64,000 bases of DNA from Pseudomaricurvus hydrocarbonicus (GTDB taxonomy: Bacteria; Pseudomonadota; Gammaproteobacteria; Pseudomonadales; Cellvibrionaceae). Made by a program: the position numbers and the translations under genes. Below are positions 55,713 through 64,000 of the stretch, piece by piece (the first letter of the stretch is position 1; every line of letters starts with the position of its first letter). The stretch is taken from the NCBI RefSeq assembly GCF_011602365.1, contig NZ_JAAONZ010000022.1, positions 19,481-83,480 on the forward strand, written 5' to 3'. Under the pieces are notes generated by a model that had not been told where the DNA came from, made no database searches, and saw only the letters and a list, made by a program, of their open reading frames with translations.

Positions 55713-57143
55713 GTGAGCAGTAACTTTTTTAAAAGATTCAAGCGTGGTGGGAAAGCGGCGCAAGAGAATGCGGTGCCTGAAAAAGCATCTCAGGACAGCG
55801 AACCGCAGGATAGCGAGCGGTCTGCCATCGATGAGCCGAGCCCTTCCATCGCAGCGCAGGCCGCACCGGTAGAGGTTGAACCTTTCAAGCCGGCAACCGG
55901 CCAGCCACCGACTGGGCAAACGTCGTCCCAGCACGCGGAGACACCGGCGGCCTCGGCCTCGCCGCTTGAACCGGCGCCTGCAGCGACTGTCGGTTCTGCG
56001 GCTGACGGCTCTGGGGAGGTTGACACTGGCGGGGATGGCGAGGCCGCCGACGACAGCAAAGGCGGTTTTTTCGCGCGCTTTAAGCGCAGTTCGACCACCG
56101 ATAAAGACGTCTCTGCGGCCGTCGAGCCCGCCACCACCGAAACAGCGGTGGAACCGGATCTGGCCCCGGAAGACGTCAGTGCCGCGCCGGTAGACGTCGG
56201 TGAGAAGGACAAGCCGTCCACCATGGGCGGCTTCTTTGCCCGCATGCGCGAGGGCCTGTCGCGCACCAGCAGCAACTTTGCCGAGGGGTTGGGCAATCTG
56301 TTTCTGGGGCAAAAAGAAATCGATGAAGACCTGCTGGAAGATCTTGAAACGCAATTGCTGGTGGCCGATGTGGGGCTTGACGCCACCACTGAGATCATTG
56401 ATAACCTCACGGAGCGAGTGGCTCGCAAACAGCTGGCCAACCCCCAGGCGCTTTATGATGCCCTGAAGGTGTCGCTGGGGGATATGCTGGATAAAGTCGA
56501 AGCGCCGCTGGTGTTGCCCGAGAACAAGCCTGCCGTCATCCTCGTCGTGGGGGTTAACGGGGTGGGCAAAACCACCACCATTGGCAAACTGTCAAAACGT
56601 CTGCAGCGAGAAGGCAAAAGCGTCATGCTGGCGGCTGGTGATACCTTCCGGGCCGCGGCGGTGGAGCAGCTGCAGGTCTGGGGCGAGCGCAATGATATCC
56701 CGGTCGTTGCCCAGCATACCGGTGCCGACAGTGCTTCGGTGATTTATGATGCGGTGGCTTCGGCGAAGGCCAAAGGCGTGGATGTGGTCATTGCCGATAC
56801 CGCCGGTCGTTTGCACAATAAAGCGCATTTGATGGACGAGCTGTCCAAGGTCAAACGGGTGATGGCCAAGCTGGATGTGACCGCCCCCCATGAGGTGCTG
56901 TTGGTGCTGGACGCCGGCACCGGGCAAAATGCGCTGAATCAGGCCGAACAATTTATCGCGGCGGCGGGGGTTACCGGTATCGCCTTGACCAAGCTGGATG
57001 GCACCGCCAAAGGCGGGGTTATTTTTGCCCTGAGCCAGAAGTTCGGTTTGCCGGTACGCTTTATTGGCGTGGGGGAAGGCGTGGACGACCTGCAGCCGTT
57101 TGTGGCGAAGACGTTTGTCCAGGCGCTGTTTAATGAGGCCTGA
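55713..57143 (+). CDS. ftsY: Signal recognition particle receptor FtsY
   Basis: 476 residues from a GTG start. A long acidic, Ala/Pro/Glu-rich A domain (about 1-165) interacts with membrane; then the SRP GTPase NG domain with GVNGVGKTT (280-288), DTAGR and TKLDGTAKGG. Receptor for SRP-bound ribosomes at the inner membrane. The A domain shows repeated GGFFARF/GGFFARM segments. It starts the ftsYEX-rpoH cluster conserved with E. coli. Confidence 0.97.
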   Translation: MSSNFFKRFKRGGKAAQENAVPEKASQDSEPQDSERSAIDEPSPSIAAQAAPVEVEPFKPATGQPPTGQTSSQHAETPAASASPLEPAPAATVGSAADGSGEVDTGGDGEAADDSKGGFFARFKRSSTTDKDVSAAVEPATTETAVEPDLAPEDVSAAPVDVGEKDKPSTMGGFFARMREGLSRTSSNFAEGLGNLFLGQKEIDEDLLEDLETQLLVADVGLDATTEIIDNLTERVARKQLANPQALYDALKVSLGDMLDKVEAPLVLPENKPAVILVVGVNGVGKTTTIGKLSKRLQREGKSVMLAAGDTFRAAAVEQLQVWGERNDIPVVAQHTGADSASVIYDAVASAKAKGVDVVIADTAGRLHNKAHLMDELSKVKRVMAKLDVTAPHEVLLVLDAGTGQNALNQAEQFIAAAGVTGIALTKLDGTAKGGVIFALSQKFGLPVRFIGVGEGVDDLQPFVAKTFVQALFNEA

Positions 57144-57342
57144 GCGCTAACGCAGTCTGACGTGACGGAGCGCCATCGTTGCACTCAGTCCTTGTCCGCG
57201 ACCTTGATCCAGGCAGCCAGCATCAGGGCGCAGCTGTTCCCCCAGGAATTCAGCACGACGGCAAGCAAGAGACCGGTCGTACCGGCCGGTCATTATCAAT
57301 GGAAATGCTTAATCGCGCGGATGATCCGCCAGCGAAGGTGTC

Positions 57343-58035
57343 ATGATTCGATTTGATCAAGTCAGTAAGCGGTATCCCGGCGGGCACGAGGCCCTCAGTC
57401 GGCTGAGCTTTGAGCTTGAGCGCGCCGAAATGGTGTTTCTGACCGGTCATTCCGGCGCCGGCAAAAGCACCCTGCTTAAACTGATGATGTTGATGGAGCG
57501 TCCCTCCCAGGGACAGGTGTTCGTCAGCGGCCAGAACCTCAATCGCCTGTCGACACGCCAGATACCCCAGCTGCGCCGCCAGATCGGGGTGGTGTTTCAG
57601 AACCATCAGCTGCTGTTTGATCGCAGCGTCTACGACAACGTGGCGCTGCCGCTGTTGATCGAAGGCTACAACCCCACCGAAGCCGGCCGTCGGGTGCGCG
57701 CGGCGCTGGATAAAGTGGGCCTGCTGAACAAAGAAAAGCAGAACCCCATCGTGCTCTCCGGCGGGGAGCAACAGCGGGTGGGCATCGCCCGGGCAGTGGT
57801 CAACAAGCCGAAACTGCTGCTGGCGGATGAGCCCACCGGCAACCTCGACCCGGCGCTGTCCGAAGAAATCATGTCGCTGTTCCAGCAGTTTAACGACGTC
57901 GGCGTGACGGTGCTGATCGCCAGTCACGACATCGCCCTGGTGCGCCGCCTGAAGAAGCGGGTGCTGGGCCTGGCGAACGGTGAGCTGGCGTTTGATGGAG
58001 TGTTGCACAATGCAGCGAATACAGAGACGGCCTAG
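57343..58035 (+). CDS. ftsE: Cell division ATP-binding protein FtsE
   Basis: 230 residues. ABC ATPase with Walker [10 protein letters not shown] (35-43), signature [12 protein letters not shown] and Walker [12 protein letters not shown]. With FtsX it activates periplasmic amidases at the septum. The 199-bp gap to ftsY has no terminator. ftsX starts 26 bp before its end. Confidence 0.97.
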   Translation: MIRFDQVSKRYPGGHEALSRLSFELERAEMVFLTGHSGAGKSTLLKLMMLMERPSQGQVFVSGQNLNRLSTRQIPQLRRQIGVVFQNHQLLFDRSVYDNVALPLLIEGYNPTEAGRRVRAALDKVGLLNKEKQNPIVLSGGEQQRVGIARAVVNKPKLLLADEPTGNLDPALSEEIMSLFQQFNDVGVTVLIASHDIALVRRLKKRVLGLANGELAFDGVLHNAANTETA

Positions 58036-59053
58036 TGGCCGGGCGGCTGGCGCCGGTGCAGCCACCAAACCCGCTTCCAAAAATAGCAGCAAAGCCGCGG
58101 CCAAAGGGGCCAGAGCTTATAAAACCCGCTGGCGTGATCGCTGGCAGGGTTACCTCGCACACCACCGCTCCAGTGCCAGCGACAGCTTGCAGCGTCTGCT
58201 GGCCACGCCGGTACAAAGCATCATGACCTGGCTGGTGATTGCGGTGGCGCTGGCCTTGCCGGCCACCCTGTTCACCAGTCTCGGCAACGTGCAGTCGCTG
58301 GGGCAGCGCTGGGAGGGCGCGCCACAGCTGACGGTGTTTCTCAACCCCCGCGCCAAAGACAGCGCCATCAGCAGCTTTCAGCGGCAGGTGGAAGCCATGC
58401 CGGGCATCGAACAGGTAATTTATGTGTCCGCCGAAGCGGCTCTGGAGGAATTTGAGACCGAATCCGGTATGGGCAATGCGCTGCGCACTCTCGATAGCAA
58501 CCCGCTGCCGGCAACACTGCTGGTGGCTCCCGGGTTGAACGTGACGGCCACCGAACTGGTCAAGCTGGGCGAGACCCTGGAGCAGCAGGCGTTAGTGGAT
58601 GAGGTGGTGTTTGACCGCGCGTGGATCGAGCGCCTGCACCAGATGCTGGCGCTGGGCGAAAAGGTGGCACTGGCACTGGGGGGGCTGCTGGCGCTGGGGG
58701 TGTTGCTGGTGATTGGCAACACCATTCGCCTGGCCATCGAGAGTCGGCGTGACGAGATCGTCATTATCAAACTGGTGGGTGGCACTGACGCCTTCGTGCG
58801 ACGCCCATTCCTGTATACGGGGTTGTGGTACGGCCTGGTCGGCGGGGTGCTGGCGCTGCTGTTGCTGTCGCTGCTGTTGCTGTTGCTGTCCGGGCCGGTG
58901 GCCACCTTGTCAGCGAGTTACCAAAGTACTTTTGAGCTGCAGGGATTGGGTTTCGGTGGCAGTCTGGTTTTGGTGGGCCTCGGGGCCCTGATCGGCTGGC
59001 TGGGGGCGTGGCTGGCGGTGGGGCGGCATTTGGGGGAAATCGAACCTCAATAG
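58010..59053 (+). CDS. ftsX: Cell division protein FtsX
   Basis: 347 residues. A long basic Ala/Lys-rich cytoplasmic N-terminus (about 1-70), TM1 (about 75-95), a periplasmic domain that recruits amidase activators (VEAMPGIEQVIYVSAEAAL), and three C-terminal TMs with leucine-rich LLLLSLLLLLLSG. ATG 58010 has GGAG upstream and overlaps ftsE by 26 bp, indicating coupling. Confidence 0.95.
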   Translation: MQRIQRRPSGRAAGAGAATKPASKNSSKAAAKGARAYKTRWRDRWQGYLAHHRSSASDSLQRLLATPVQSIMTWLVIAVALALPATLFTSLGNVQSLGQRWEGAPQLTVFLNPRAKDSAISSFQRQVEAMPGIEQVIYVSAEAALEEFETESGMGNALRTLDSNPLPATLLVAPGLNVTATELVKLGETLEQQALVDEVVFDRAWIERLHQMLALGEKVALALGGLLALGVLLVIGNTIRLAIESRRDEIVIIKLVGGTDAFVRRPFLYTGLWYGLVGGVLALLLLSLLLLLLSGPVATLSASYQSTFELQGLGFGGSLVLVGLGALIGWLGAWLAVGRHLGEIEPQ

Positions 59054-59128
59054 CGGTGTTTCAGCCCAATACAGTGTTGGCTGGGTTAGTGGGCGCCCAC
59101 ATTCGTCTATTATTGTTAAGCGTGGCAT

Positions 59129-59156
59129 TGAACTTTTCCGGGGATTAGCACTCTTA
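59129..59156 (+). promoter_or_regulatory. Sigma-E-like promoter of rpoH
   Basis: -35 TGAACTT (59129-59135), 16-nt spacer, -10 TCTTA (59152-59156), 58 bp upstream of the rpoH ATG. Compare E. coli rpoH P3, a known sigma-E promoter. It overlaps an inverted repeat TAGCAC/GTGCTA (about 59146-59170). Confidence 0.65.
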
Positions 59157-59213
59157 CAGCAGTGGTGCTACACTCAGTCCGTTTTTGGTAAATGATTCAT
59201 TTGGAGACCGTCC

Positions 59214-60068
59214 ATGGGAACAAGCTTACAGCCTGTAGGGGTACTCGCACCGGGGGCTAACCTCAATGCGTATATTCAGGCCGTTAACGGTTTTGCCGTA
59301 TTGTCTGCCGAAGAAGAAAAGCAGCTGGCGGAAGAGCTCTACTACCACGAAAATCTGGAGGCAGCCCGGCGTCTGGTTATGGCCCATTTGCGCTTTGTGG
59401 TGCATATCGCCAAAAGCTATGCCGGTTACGGGTTATCTCAGTCCGACCTGGTCCAGGAAGGTAATGTGGGCCTGATGAAGGCCGTCAAACGTTTTAACCC
59501 TGAGAAGGGCGTGCGCCTGGTGTCTTTTGCGGTGCACTGGATCAAGGCAGAAATGCACGAATTCATTTTGCGCAACTGGCGCATTGTGAAGGTGGCCACC
59601 ACCAAGGCACAGCGCAAACTGTTCTTTAATCTTCGCGGTGCCAAAAAGCGCCTGGCGTGGCTCACTCACGATGAAGCAAAGGCCGTGGCCGAAGATTTGG
59701 GTGTGGACGTGAAACACGTTCAGCAGATGGAAGGTCGTTTGTCCGCTTACGACGCTGCCTTCGATGCCGGTACTGACGACGATGACGAAACGGCTTACCA
59801 GGCGCCCGCGCACTACCTGGAAGACAAGCGTTTTGACCCCGCTCAGATGCTGGAAGACGCCGACTGGGAGCAGAACAGTGTCTCCGGTTTAACCCTGGCG
59901 TTGGAGGGGCTGGACGAGCGCTCCCGCGATATTCTGCAGCAGCGCTGGTTGAACGATGATAAGGCCACCCTGCATGATCTGGCGGCTCAATACGGTGTCT
60001 CAGCTGAGCGTATTCGTCAGCTGGAGAAAAACGCCATGAAAAAGGTGCGGGCCTCTATTGAAGCCTAA
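59214..60068 (+). CDS. rpoH: RNA polymerase heat-shock sigma factor RpoH (sigma-32)
   Basis: 284 residues, same length as E. coli sigma-32. Region 2 ([41 protein letters not shown]), the RpoH box ([15 protein letters not shown]) typical of sigma-32 only, and region 4 helix-turn-helix ([23 protein letters not shown], broken here as a pattern, residues about 252-274). Directs heat-shock genes. GGAGACCGTCC precedes the ATG. Confidence 0.97.
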   Translation: MGTSLQPVGVLAPGANLNAYIQAVNGFAVLSAEEEKQLAEELYYHENLEAARRLVMAHLRFVVHIAKSYAGYGLSQSDLVQEGNVGLMKAVKRFNPEKGVRLVSFAVHWIKAEMHEFILRNWRIVKVATTKAQRKLFFNLRGAKKRLAWLTHDEAKAVAEDLGVDVKHVQQMEGRLSAYDAAFDAGTDDDDETAYQAPAHYLEDKRFDPAQMLEDADWEQNSVSGLTLALEGLDERSRDILQQRWLNDDKATLHDLAAQYGVSAERIRQLEKNAMKKVRASIEA

Positions 60069-60090
60069 CGCCTAACCGGTGTCCCGCCTG

Positions 60091-60119
60091 AAAAAAAGCC
60101 GCTTACGAGCGGCTTTTTT
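60091..60119. terminator. Rho-independent terminator after rpoH
   Basis: A7, stem AGCCGC/GCGGCT (60097-60102, 60109-60114), T6. Could work in both directions. The remaining gap to the next gene (60120-60436) is GC-rich and shows no gene, repeat or RNA element. Confidence 0.93.
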
Positions 60120-60436
60120 GTGTCTGCATTGCGCACTGGCACAGCTCCTCCCCCTCCCCTGGCGCCGCCCGTGGTTGCCTTGATCGCGCCCGGGTTTGCG
60201 GCGGCAGCCGGGATTCGCCGACCGTTACCCCGGGCGGAGGGTCGGTAGCCCGCAGGCGCGCCAGAGCTGCGGCCCGCCAACGAAACAGCCCTGTCTCAGG
60301 TCGCAAAAGGGCTCCAGCTGTCCTTTTATCGGCCAGAGCACTACAATACGCGGCAATTTACAGCCGAAATAGCATCGACCGCTGAACTGTCAGCCAGGAT
60401 CCTATGGCGGTTCACGTCTGATGGATTGGGTGAACG

Positions 60437-60811
60437 ATGGCAAAACACTTTCTTTTTCTTGCCGGACTCAGCGGTTTGCTGGCGGTGGCCATTGGCGCCT
60501 TTGGTGCTCACGGCCTGAAGAGCAAGATTGATGCAGAGATGCTGGTGGTGTTTCAAACCGGTGTCCAATATCATTTTTACCACACCTTTGCCCTGGCGGT
60601 GGTGGCGCTGGTGCTGTTTAAATTTCCCCAGGCGTCGATTTTTCACTGGGCGGGGTTTGCCTTCCTGCTGGGCATGTTGCTGTTTTCTGGCAGTTTGTAC
60701 GCCATGGCGCTCGGTGGCCCGCGTTGGTTAGGGCTGGTGACGCCACTGGGCGGACTCAGTTTTATGGTCGGTTGGCTGTGCCTCCTGCTGGGGGCGTCAC
60801 GTTTGACGTAA
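60437..60811 (+). CDS. DUF423 family inner-membrane protein (YgdD type)
   Basis: 124 residues, four TM helices. Begins MAKHFLFLAGLSGLLAVAIG and has the family-typical AFGAHGLKSKID (22-33), VQYHFYHTFAL and GSLYAMALGGPRWLGLVTPLGG. Function unknown; widely conserved. Start placed at the ATG after GAACG. Confidence 0.9.
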   Translation: MAKHFLFLAGLSGLLAVAIGAFGAHGLKSKIDAEMLVVFQTGVQYHFYHTFALAVVALVLFKFPQASIFHWAGFAFLLGMLLFSGSLYAMALGGPRWLGLVTPLGGLSFMVGWLCLLLGASRLT

Positions 60812-61005
60812 CCCTGGTAAGCTCTGCCCGTGGCGGCCTGTGCCGGGGAGCTGTTTAAGGCTCAACCCTGGTGGTCAGGGCAGAGGTGAACGGTTTGACG
60901 GTGTCCGTCGTGAACGGTCACCGGTAATCACTTGAAAATTTCTCTTCATCGTAAGACTCGCCGAAATCTATGGCGTGTCGCAGTTAAGGAACACGGTCAG
61001 CACTC

Positions 61006-61713
61006 ATGACTGAAACATTAAATGTAAAACCTGAATTCAAAAAGAAATCCATCCGCAGTTACGTGATTCGGGGCGGCAGGATTACCGTGGGTCAAAAGAA
61101 TGCCTTTGACAGTTACTGGGGCCAGTACGGGGTGAGTTTGTTCGACGGTTTGTTGGACACCGAGACCGCATTTGCCCGACCCGCACCGGTGGTGTTGGAA
61201 ATCGGGTTTGGCATGGGCGATTCGCTGTTTGCGATGGCCGAAAGCGAAGCCGACAAAAACTTTATTGGTATTGAGGTGCACCCACCGGGAGTGGGCTGTT
61301 TGATTAACAATGCCGGCAAAGCCGGTCTGACGAATCTGAAAGTCTATATGGCCGATGCCATTGATGTCCTGGACGATTGCATTGCCGATGGCAGCCTGGA
61401 TCGGTTTCAGTTGTATTTTCCGGATCCCTGGCACAAGAAAAAGCACAACAAGCGCCGTATTGTCCAGCCGGCGTTTGTGGAAAAAATTAAAACGAAATTA
61501 AAAGTTGGTGGCTTAATCCACATGGCGACTGATTGGAATCCCTACGCGGAGCACATGATGGAAGTGCTGACGCTGGTAGAAGGTATCAAAAACCTCGCTG
61601 GAGATTACCAGTATTCGCCCCGCCCGGATTTCCGTCCGGTGACCAAATTCGAAAAGCGCGGTGAGCGTTTAGGTCATGGGGTGTGGGATTTGATGTTTGA
61701 AAAAACCGCCTGA
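61006..61713 (+). CDS. trmB: tRNA (guanine-N7-)-methyltransferase
   Basis: 235 residues. Makes m7G46 in tRNA. SAM-binding [13 protein letters not shown] (about 64-76), [12 protein letters not shown], catalytic-region [15 protein letters not shown], and C-terminal [17 protein letters not shown]. All conserved segments intact. Confidence 0.97.
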   Translation: MTETLNVKPEFKKKSIRSYVIRGGRITVGQKNAFDSYWGQYGVSLFDGLLDTETAFARPAPVVLEIGFGMGDSLFAMAESEADKNFIGIEVHPPGVGCLINNAGKAGLTNLKVYMADAIDVLDDCIADGSLDRFQLYFPDPWHKKKHNKRRIVQPAFVEKIKTKLKVGGLIHMATDWNPYAEHMMEVLTLVEGIKNLAGDYQYSPRPDFRPVTKFEKRGERLGHGVWDLMFEKTA

Positions 61714-61946
61714 CACTGACTCATTTTCCATTGTAAGACCGTCTGCAATTAAAGCGCGCAGCGCGCCCTTTCCACTGATGGCGTGGCGACATTTTTTTGA
61801 TCTGTGAACCCTGCCGGAGGCAGCCCGATTTCTGCGATGACGCTTAAGGGAATACTGCGTTTTACCTTCGTTGGCCAAACGATGCGATCAATGACAGTAT
61901 TTCTCTTGTTTTCGCGAAAATTTGCGACAAACCAAGAGGATACCGA

Positions 61947-62588
61947 ATGTTTAATAAGTTAGTACTTACATTTTCTGTGCTGTTCCTGTTGTCGGGGTGT
62001 GAAAACACCTACTACAGTGCGATGGAACAGGTCGGGCTGCACAAGCGTGATATTTTGGTCGACCGCATCGAAGACGTACGCGATGCTCAGGTTGAGGTGA
62101 AAGATCAGTTTTCCTCGGCCCTGGAGCGCTTTACCCACGAGCTGAATTTCGATGGTGGCGAATTGGCTAAAGCGTATGAAGTGGTTAACGGTGAGTACGA
62201 AGAAAGTCAGCAGCGCGCCGATGAGCTCAAGGATCGTATCAGTGGGGTAGAACGAGTGGCCGAGGCGTTATTTGAAGAGTGGGATGAAGAGCTCGATCAA
62301 TATACGAATTCTGCACTGCGTCGACAAAGTGCTGCTAAACTCAAGGAAACCCGTGTCAACTACGGGCGAATGTTGTCTGCAATGAAGACGGCGGAAAGCA
62401 AGATGGACCCGGTACTGGATACATTGCGGGATCAGAGCTTGTATTTGAAACACAATTTAAACGCCCGGGCGGTAGCGTCATTGAAAAATGAATTCGGCAG
62501 TTTAAAGCGTGATATCAATATATTGATAAGAGACGTAGAAACGTCAATTGCAGCAGCAGATAGCTTTATGGTGACACTCACCGATTAA
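61947..62588 (+). CDS. DUF2959-type coiled-coil lipoprotein
   Basis: 213 residues. Lipobox LLSGC (C18) after a short hydrophobic leader. The mature protein is almost entirely helical and acidic with heptad-like spacing (about 40-200), suggesting a coiled coil. Family DUF2959 by overall pattern (YYSAMEQVGLHKRDILVDRI). Function unknown; probably outer-membrane attached. It lies 120 bp upstream of the ompA-like gene. Confidence 0.85.
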   Translation: MFNKLVLTFSVLFLLSGCENTYYSAMEQVGLHKRDILVDRIEDVRDAQVEVKDQFSSALERFTHELNFDGGELAKAYEVVNGEYEESQQRADELKDRISGVERVAEALFEEWDEELDQYTNSALRRQSAAKLKETRVNYGRMLSAMKTAESKMDPVLDTLRDQSLYLKHNLNARAVASLKNEFGSLKRDINILIRDVETSIAAADSFMVTLTD

Positions 62589-62708
62589 ATGGTCGGCTGG
62601 ACGAAACCTTTTTGTGCGACGTTGCGTATACGTACAGTTAGGAAACGGTCAGTTTAGCCTACTGTCGGTTGGTCTATAACCAATGTTCTATAAGCAAGGA
62701 GCAATACC

Positions 62709-63815
62709 ATGAAATTAAATACCAAAACCCTGGCGGCGGTCGTGGGCCTGAGTTGCGCTATTGCAGCTCCATGGGCAGCATCGTCATCGGGTCGACACGT
62801 TGAGATCATGGGTGGTGGCGGTTACCACGTATGGGATGCTGATCGGGAAATTGACGATGCCGGCTTTTATGGAGCGGGTTTGGGGTTTGCATTCAACCGA
62901 ACCTGGACCGTTGAAGGTTGGTGGACGGATGCGGACAGTGTGGACCTCGAAACTGGCCCGGCAGAAGTGGATGCAACCGAGTACCGGTTGGACGCCCTCT
63001 ATCACCTGACCGAAGGTGGTGGCTGGCGGCCCTATATTGTCGGTGGGGTTGGAGACCTGACCTATGACTACGAAGGGGTGGGCAATCAATCGGAAACTCG
63101 TTTGAACCTGGGTGTGGGTGTGAAACGCATGATGGGGTCGCACTTTAATATTCGCGGTGACATCCGGGCCTTTAACAGCCTCGATGAAGAAAAAACCGAC
63201 TTCGGCGCGCAACTGGTACTGAGCTGGTTGATTGGTGATGTATCGGGTCCCGTACCGCTGGACAGTGACGGCGACGGCGTGCCGGACGAAGTTGATGCCT
63301 GCCCGAACACACCGGCTGGCGCGCCAGTCGATGCCACCGGTTGTCCTTTGGACAGTGATGGCGACGGCGTGTTTGACTACATGGATCAGTGTCCTGGAAC
63401 CGACTCGCGCCTGAAAGTGGACGAAGTGGGTTGCCCGATGAAACTGGCCGAAACGGTAAGCATGGAAGTCGATATCGAGTTTGATAATGACAGTTCCATC
63501 GTTAAGCCCGAATACCGTGATGAAATTAAGAAGGTCGCTGATTTTATGAGTCAGTATGAGGGCGTTGAGGTTGAAGTGCAGGGCCATACCGATTCCGTCG
63601 GTGCAGCTGAATACAACCAGGGCTTGTCCGAGCGACGCGCGCTGTCGGTGGCCAAGGCACTGGAAAGCTTTGGCGTATCCAGAGACCGCATCAATGGCAG
63701 GGGCTATGGTGAGAGTTTGCCGATTGCCGATAACAGCACTGCAGAAGGCCGTGCGCAAAACCGTCGGGTGATTGCGGAAATTAAAGCTCGCATTGAAACC
63801 ATGGAAAAGCGGTAA
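62709..63815 (+). CDS. OmpA-family outer-membrane protein with calcium-binding repeats
   Basis: 368 residues. Signal peptide (cleavage near AAPWAA-S, about 25), an eight-strand beta-barrel (about 28-175), a linker with two thrombospondin type-3-like Ca2+ repeats (DSDGDGVPDEVDACPN, DSDGDGVFDYMDQCPG, about 180-235), and a C-terminal OmpA peptidoglycan-binding domain (about 250-365, VEVQGHTDSVGAAEYNQGLS, GRGYGESLPIADN). AAGGAGC precedes ATG. The start region ATACCATGAAAT (62704-62715) is complementary to the seed of the sRNAs at 38020-38690. Resembles OprF-type proteins in layout. Confidence 0.95.
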   Translation: MKLNTKTLAAVVGLSCAIAAPWAASSSGRHVEIMGGGGYHVWDADREIDDAGFYGAGLGFAFNRTWTVEGWWTDADSVDLETGPAEVDATEYRLDALYHLTEGGGWRPYIVGGVGDLTYDYEGVGNQSETRLNLGVGVKRMMGSHFNIRGDIRAFNSLDEEKTDFGAQLVLSWLIGDVSGPVPLDSDGDGVPDEVDACPNTPAGAPVDATGCPLDSDGDGVFDYMDQCPGTDSRLKVDEVGCPMKLAETVSMEVDIEFDNDSSIVKPEYRDEIKKVADFMSQYEGVEVEVQGHTDSVGAAEYNQGLSERRALSVAKALESFGVSRDRINGRGYGESLPIADNSTAEGRAQNRRVIAEIKARIETMEKR

Positions 63816-63838
63816 GTCATTACCTTTACTGCAACCCC

Positions 63839-63890
63839 GGGTGTTCTTTGAACACCCTAAAAGCCGCTCATCAATGAGCGGCTTTTTTTT
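63839..63890 (+). terminator. Double hairpin terminator after ompA-like gene
   Basis: GGGTGTTC/GAACACCC (63839-63846, 63850-63857) then AAAAGCCGCTCA/TGAGCGGC with T8 (63859-63890). The second is a strong Rho-independent terminator and could serve both strands. Confidence 0.95.
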
Positions 63891-63939
63891 GGTTCATCGC
63901 GGATTGGCGTGAAAAGGTAGGAGACGACGGTAAAACCGG

Positions 63940-64000
63940 TTAGTTTTGAGTTCGCCAAAACAACAAACCCAACCGACTTACCGCCGCCTTATGAATGCTA
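63940..64000 (-). CDS. Possible 3' end of a gene entering from the right
   Basis: The minus strand is open from the window edge to a TAA at 63940-63942, giving about 19 residues ending GLLFWRTQN. Too short to identify or to exclude chance. The A-rich left flank of the preceding hairpin could terminate it. Confidence 0.2.
   Translation of the reverse strand, partial: SIHKAAVSRLGLLFWRTQN

Overview
The window looks like ordinary chromosome from a marine or soil gammaproteobacterium. Its gene order is a mosaic of Pseudomonas-like and E. coli-like conserved blocks: glyQ, lipid A acyltransferase, trkA, rsmB, fmt, def, LysM protein, dprA, tsaC, hemF, aroE; then the cytochrome oxidase cluster; znuABC/zur; polA to engB; coaBC-radC-rpmB-rpmG-mutM-coaD; and rsmD-ftsY-ftsE-ftsX-rpoH. 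This fits a Cellvibrionales or Pseudomonadales-like lineage near the replication origin, but that placement is inference. I saw no rRNA, tRNA, prophage, insertion sequence or CRISPR array.

Layout. 1-11.9 kb: aminoacylation, lipid A, potassium uptake, rRNA methylation, initiator-tRNA formylation and deformylation, DNA processing and t6A synthesis. 12-21 kb: haem and shikimate enzymes, two tandem bacteriohemerythrins, a gamma-carbonic anhydrase homologue, oligopeptidase A, a MATE exporter. 21.4-30.6 kb: a complete caa3/aa3-type cytochrome oxidase operon with copper and haem A assembly genes. 30.6-34.1 kb: zinc uptake around a clear Zur box. 35-43 kb: polA, an RNA-rich interval, a TonB-dependent receptor and engB. 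43-50.7 kb: cytochrome c4, dsbA, slmA, argB, algC, coaBC. 50.9-60 kb: repair, ribosome, CoA and cell-division genes plus sigma-32. 60.4-63.9 kb: small membrane protein, trmB, a lipoprotein and an OmpA-type porin.

The most interesting part is the 1.4-kb interval after polA (37902-39285), which has no protein gene. It holds three tandem paralogous small-RNA units and a fourth unrelated one. Each has a sigma-E/AlgU-like promoter (GGAACTT or GGAACCT, exactly 16 nt, TCTCA or TCAAA) and ends in a Rho-independent terminator about 100 nt downstream. The position, between polA and engB, is where E. coli keeps Spot 42 (spf) and P. aeruginosa keeps the sigma-22-dependent sRNA ErsA. The 5' part of the three paralogues is complementary over 12 nt (fully in copy 1, with one G-U pair in copies 2 and 3) to the start-codon region of the ompA-like gene at 62709 in the same window, and all three carry an anti-Shine-Dalgarno CTCTCCTC core. 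rpoH has a similarly spaced sigma-E-like promoter. Together these suggest an envelope-stress regulatory module with a triplicated sRNA.

Other unusual structures are one heptamer (CTAGAAA/TTTCTAG) tandemly repeated at two loci 9 kb apart, a 12-bp minisatellite before mutM, eight helically phased GTTAC/GTAAC motifs upstream of polA, and an AT-rich block of perfect inverted repeats flanked by direct repeats between the receptor gene and engB.
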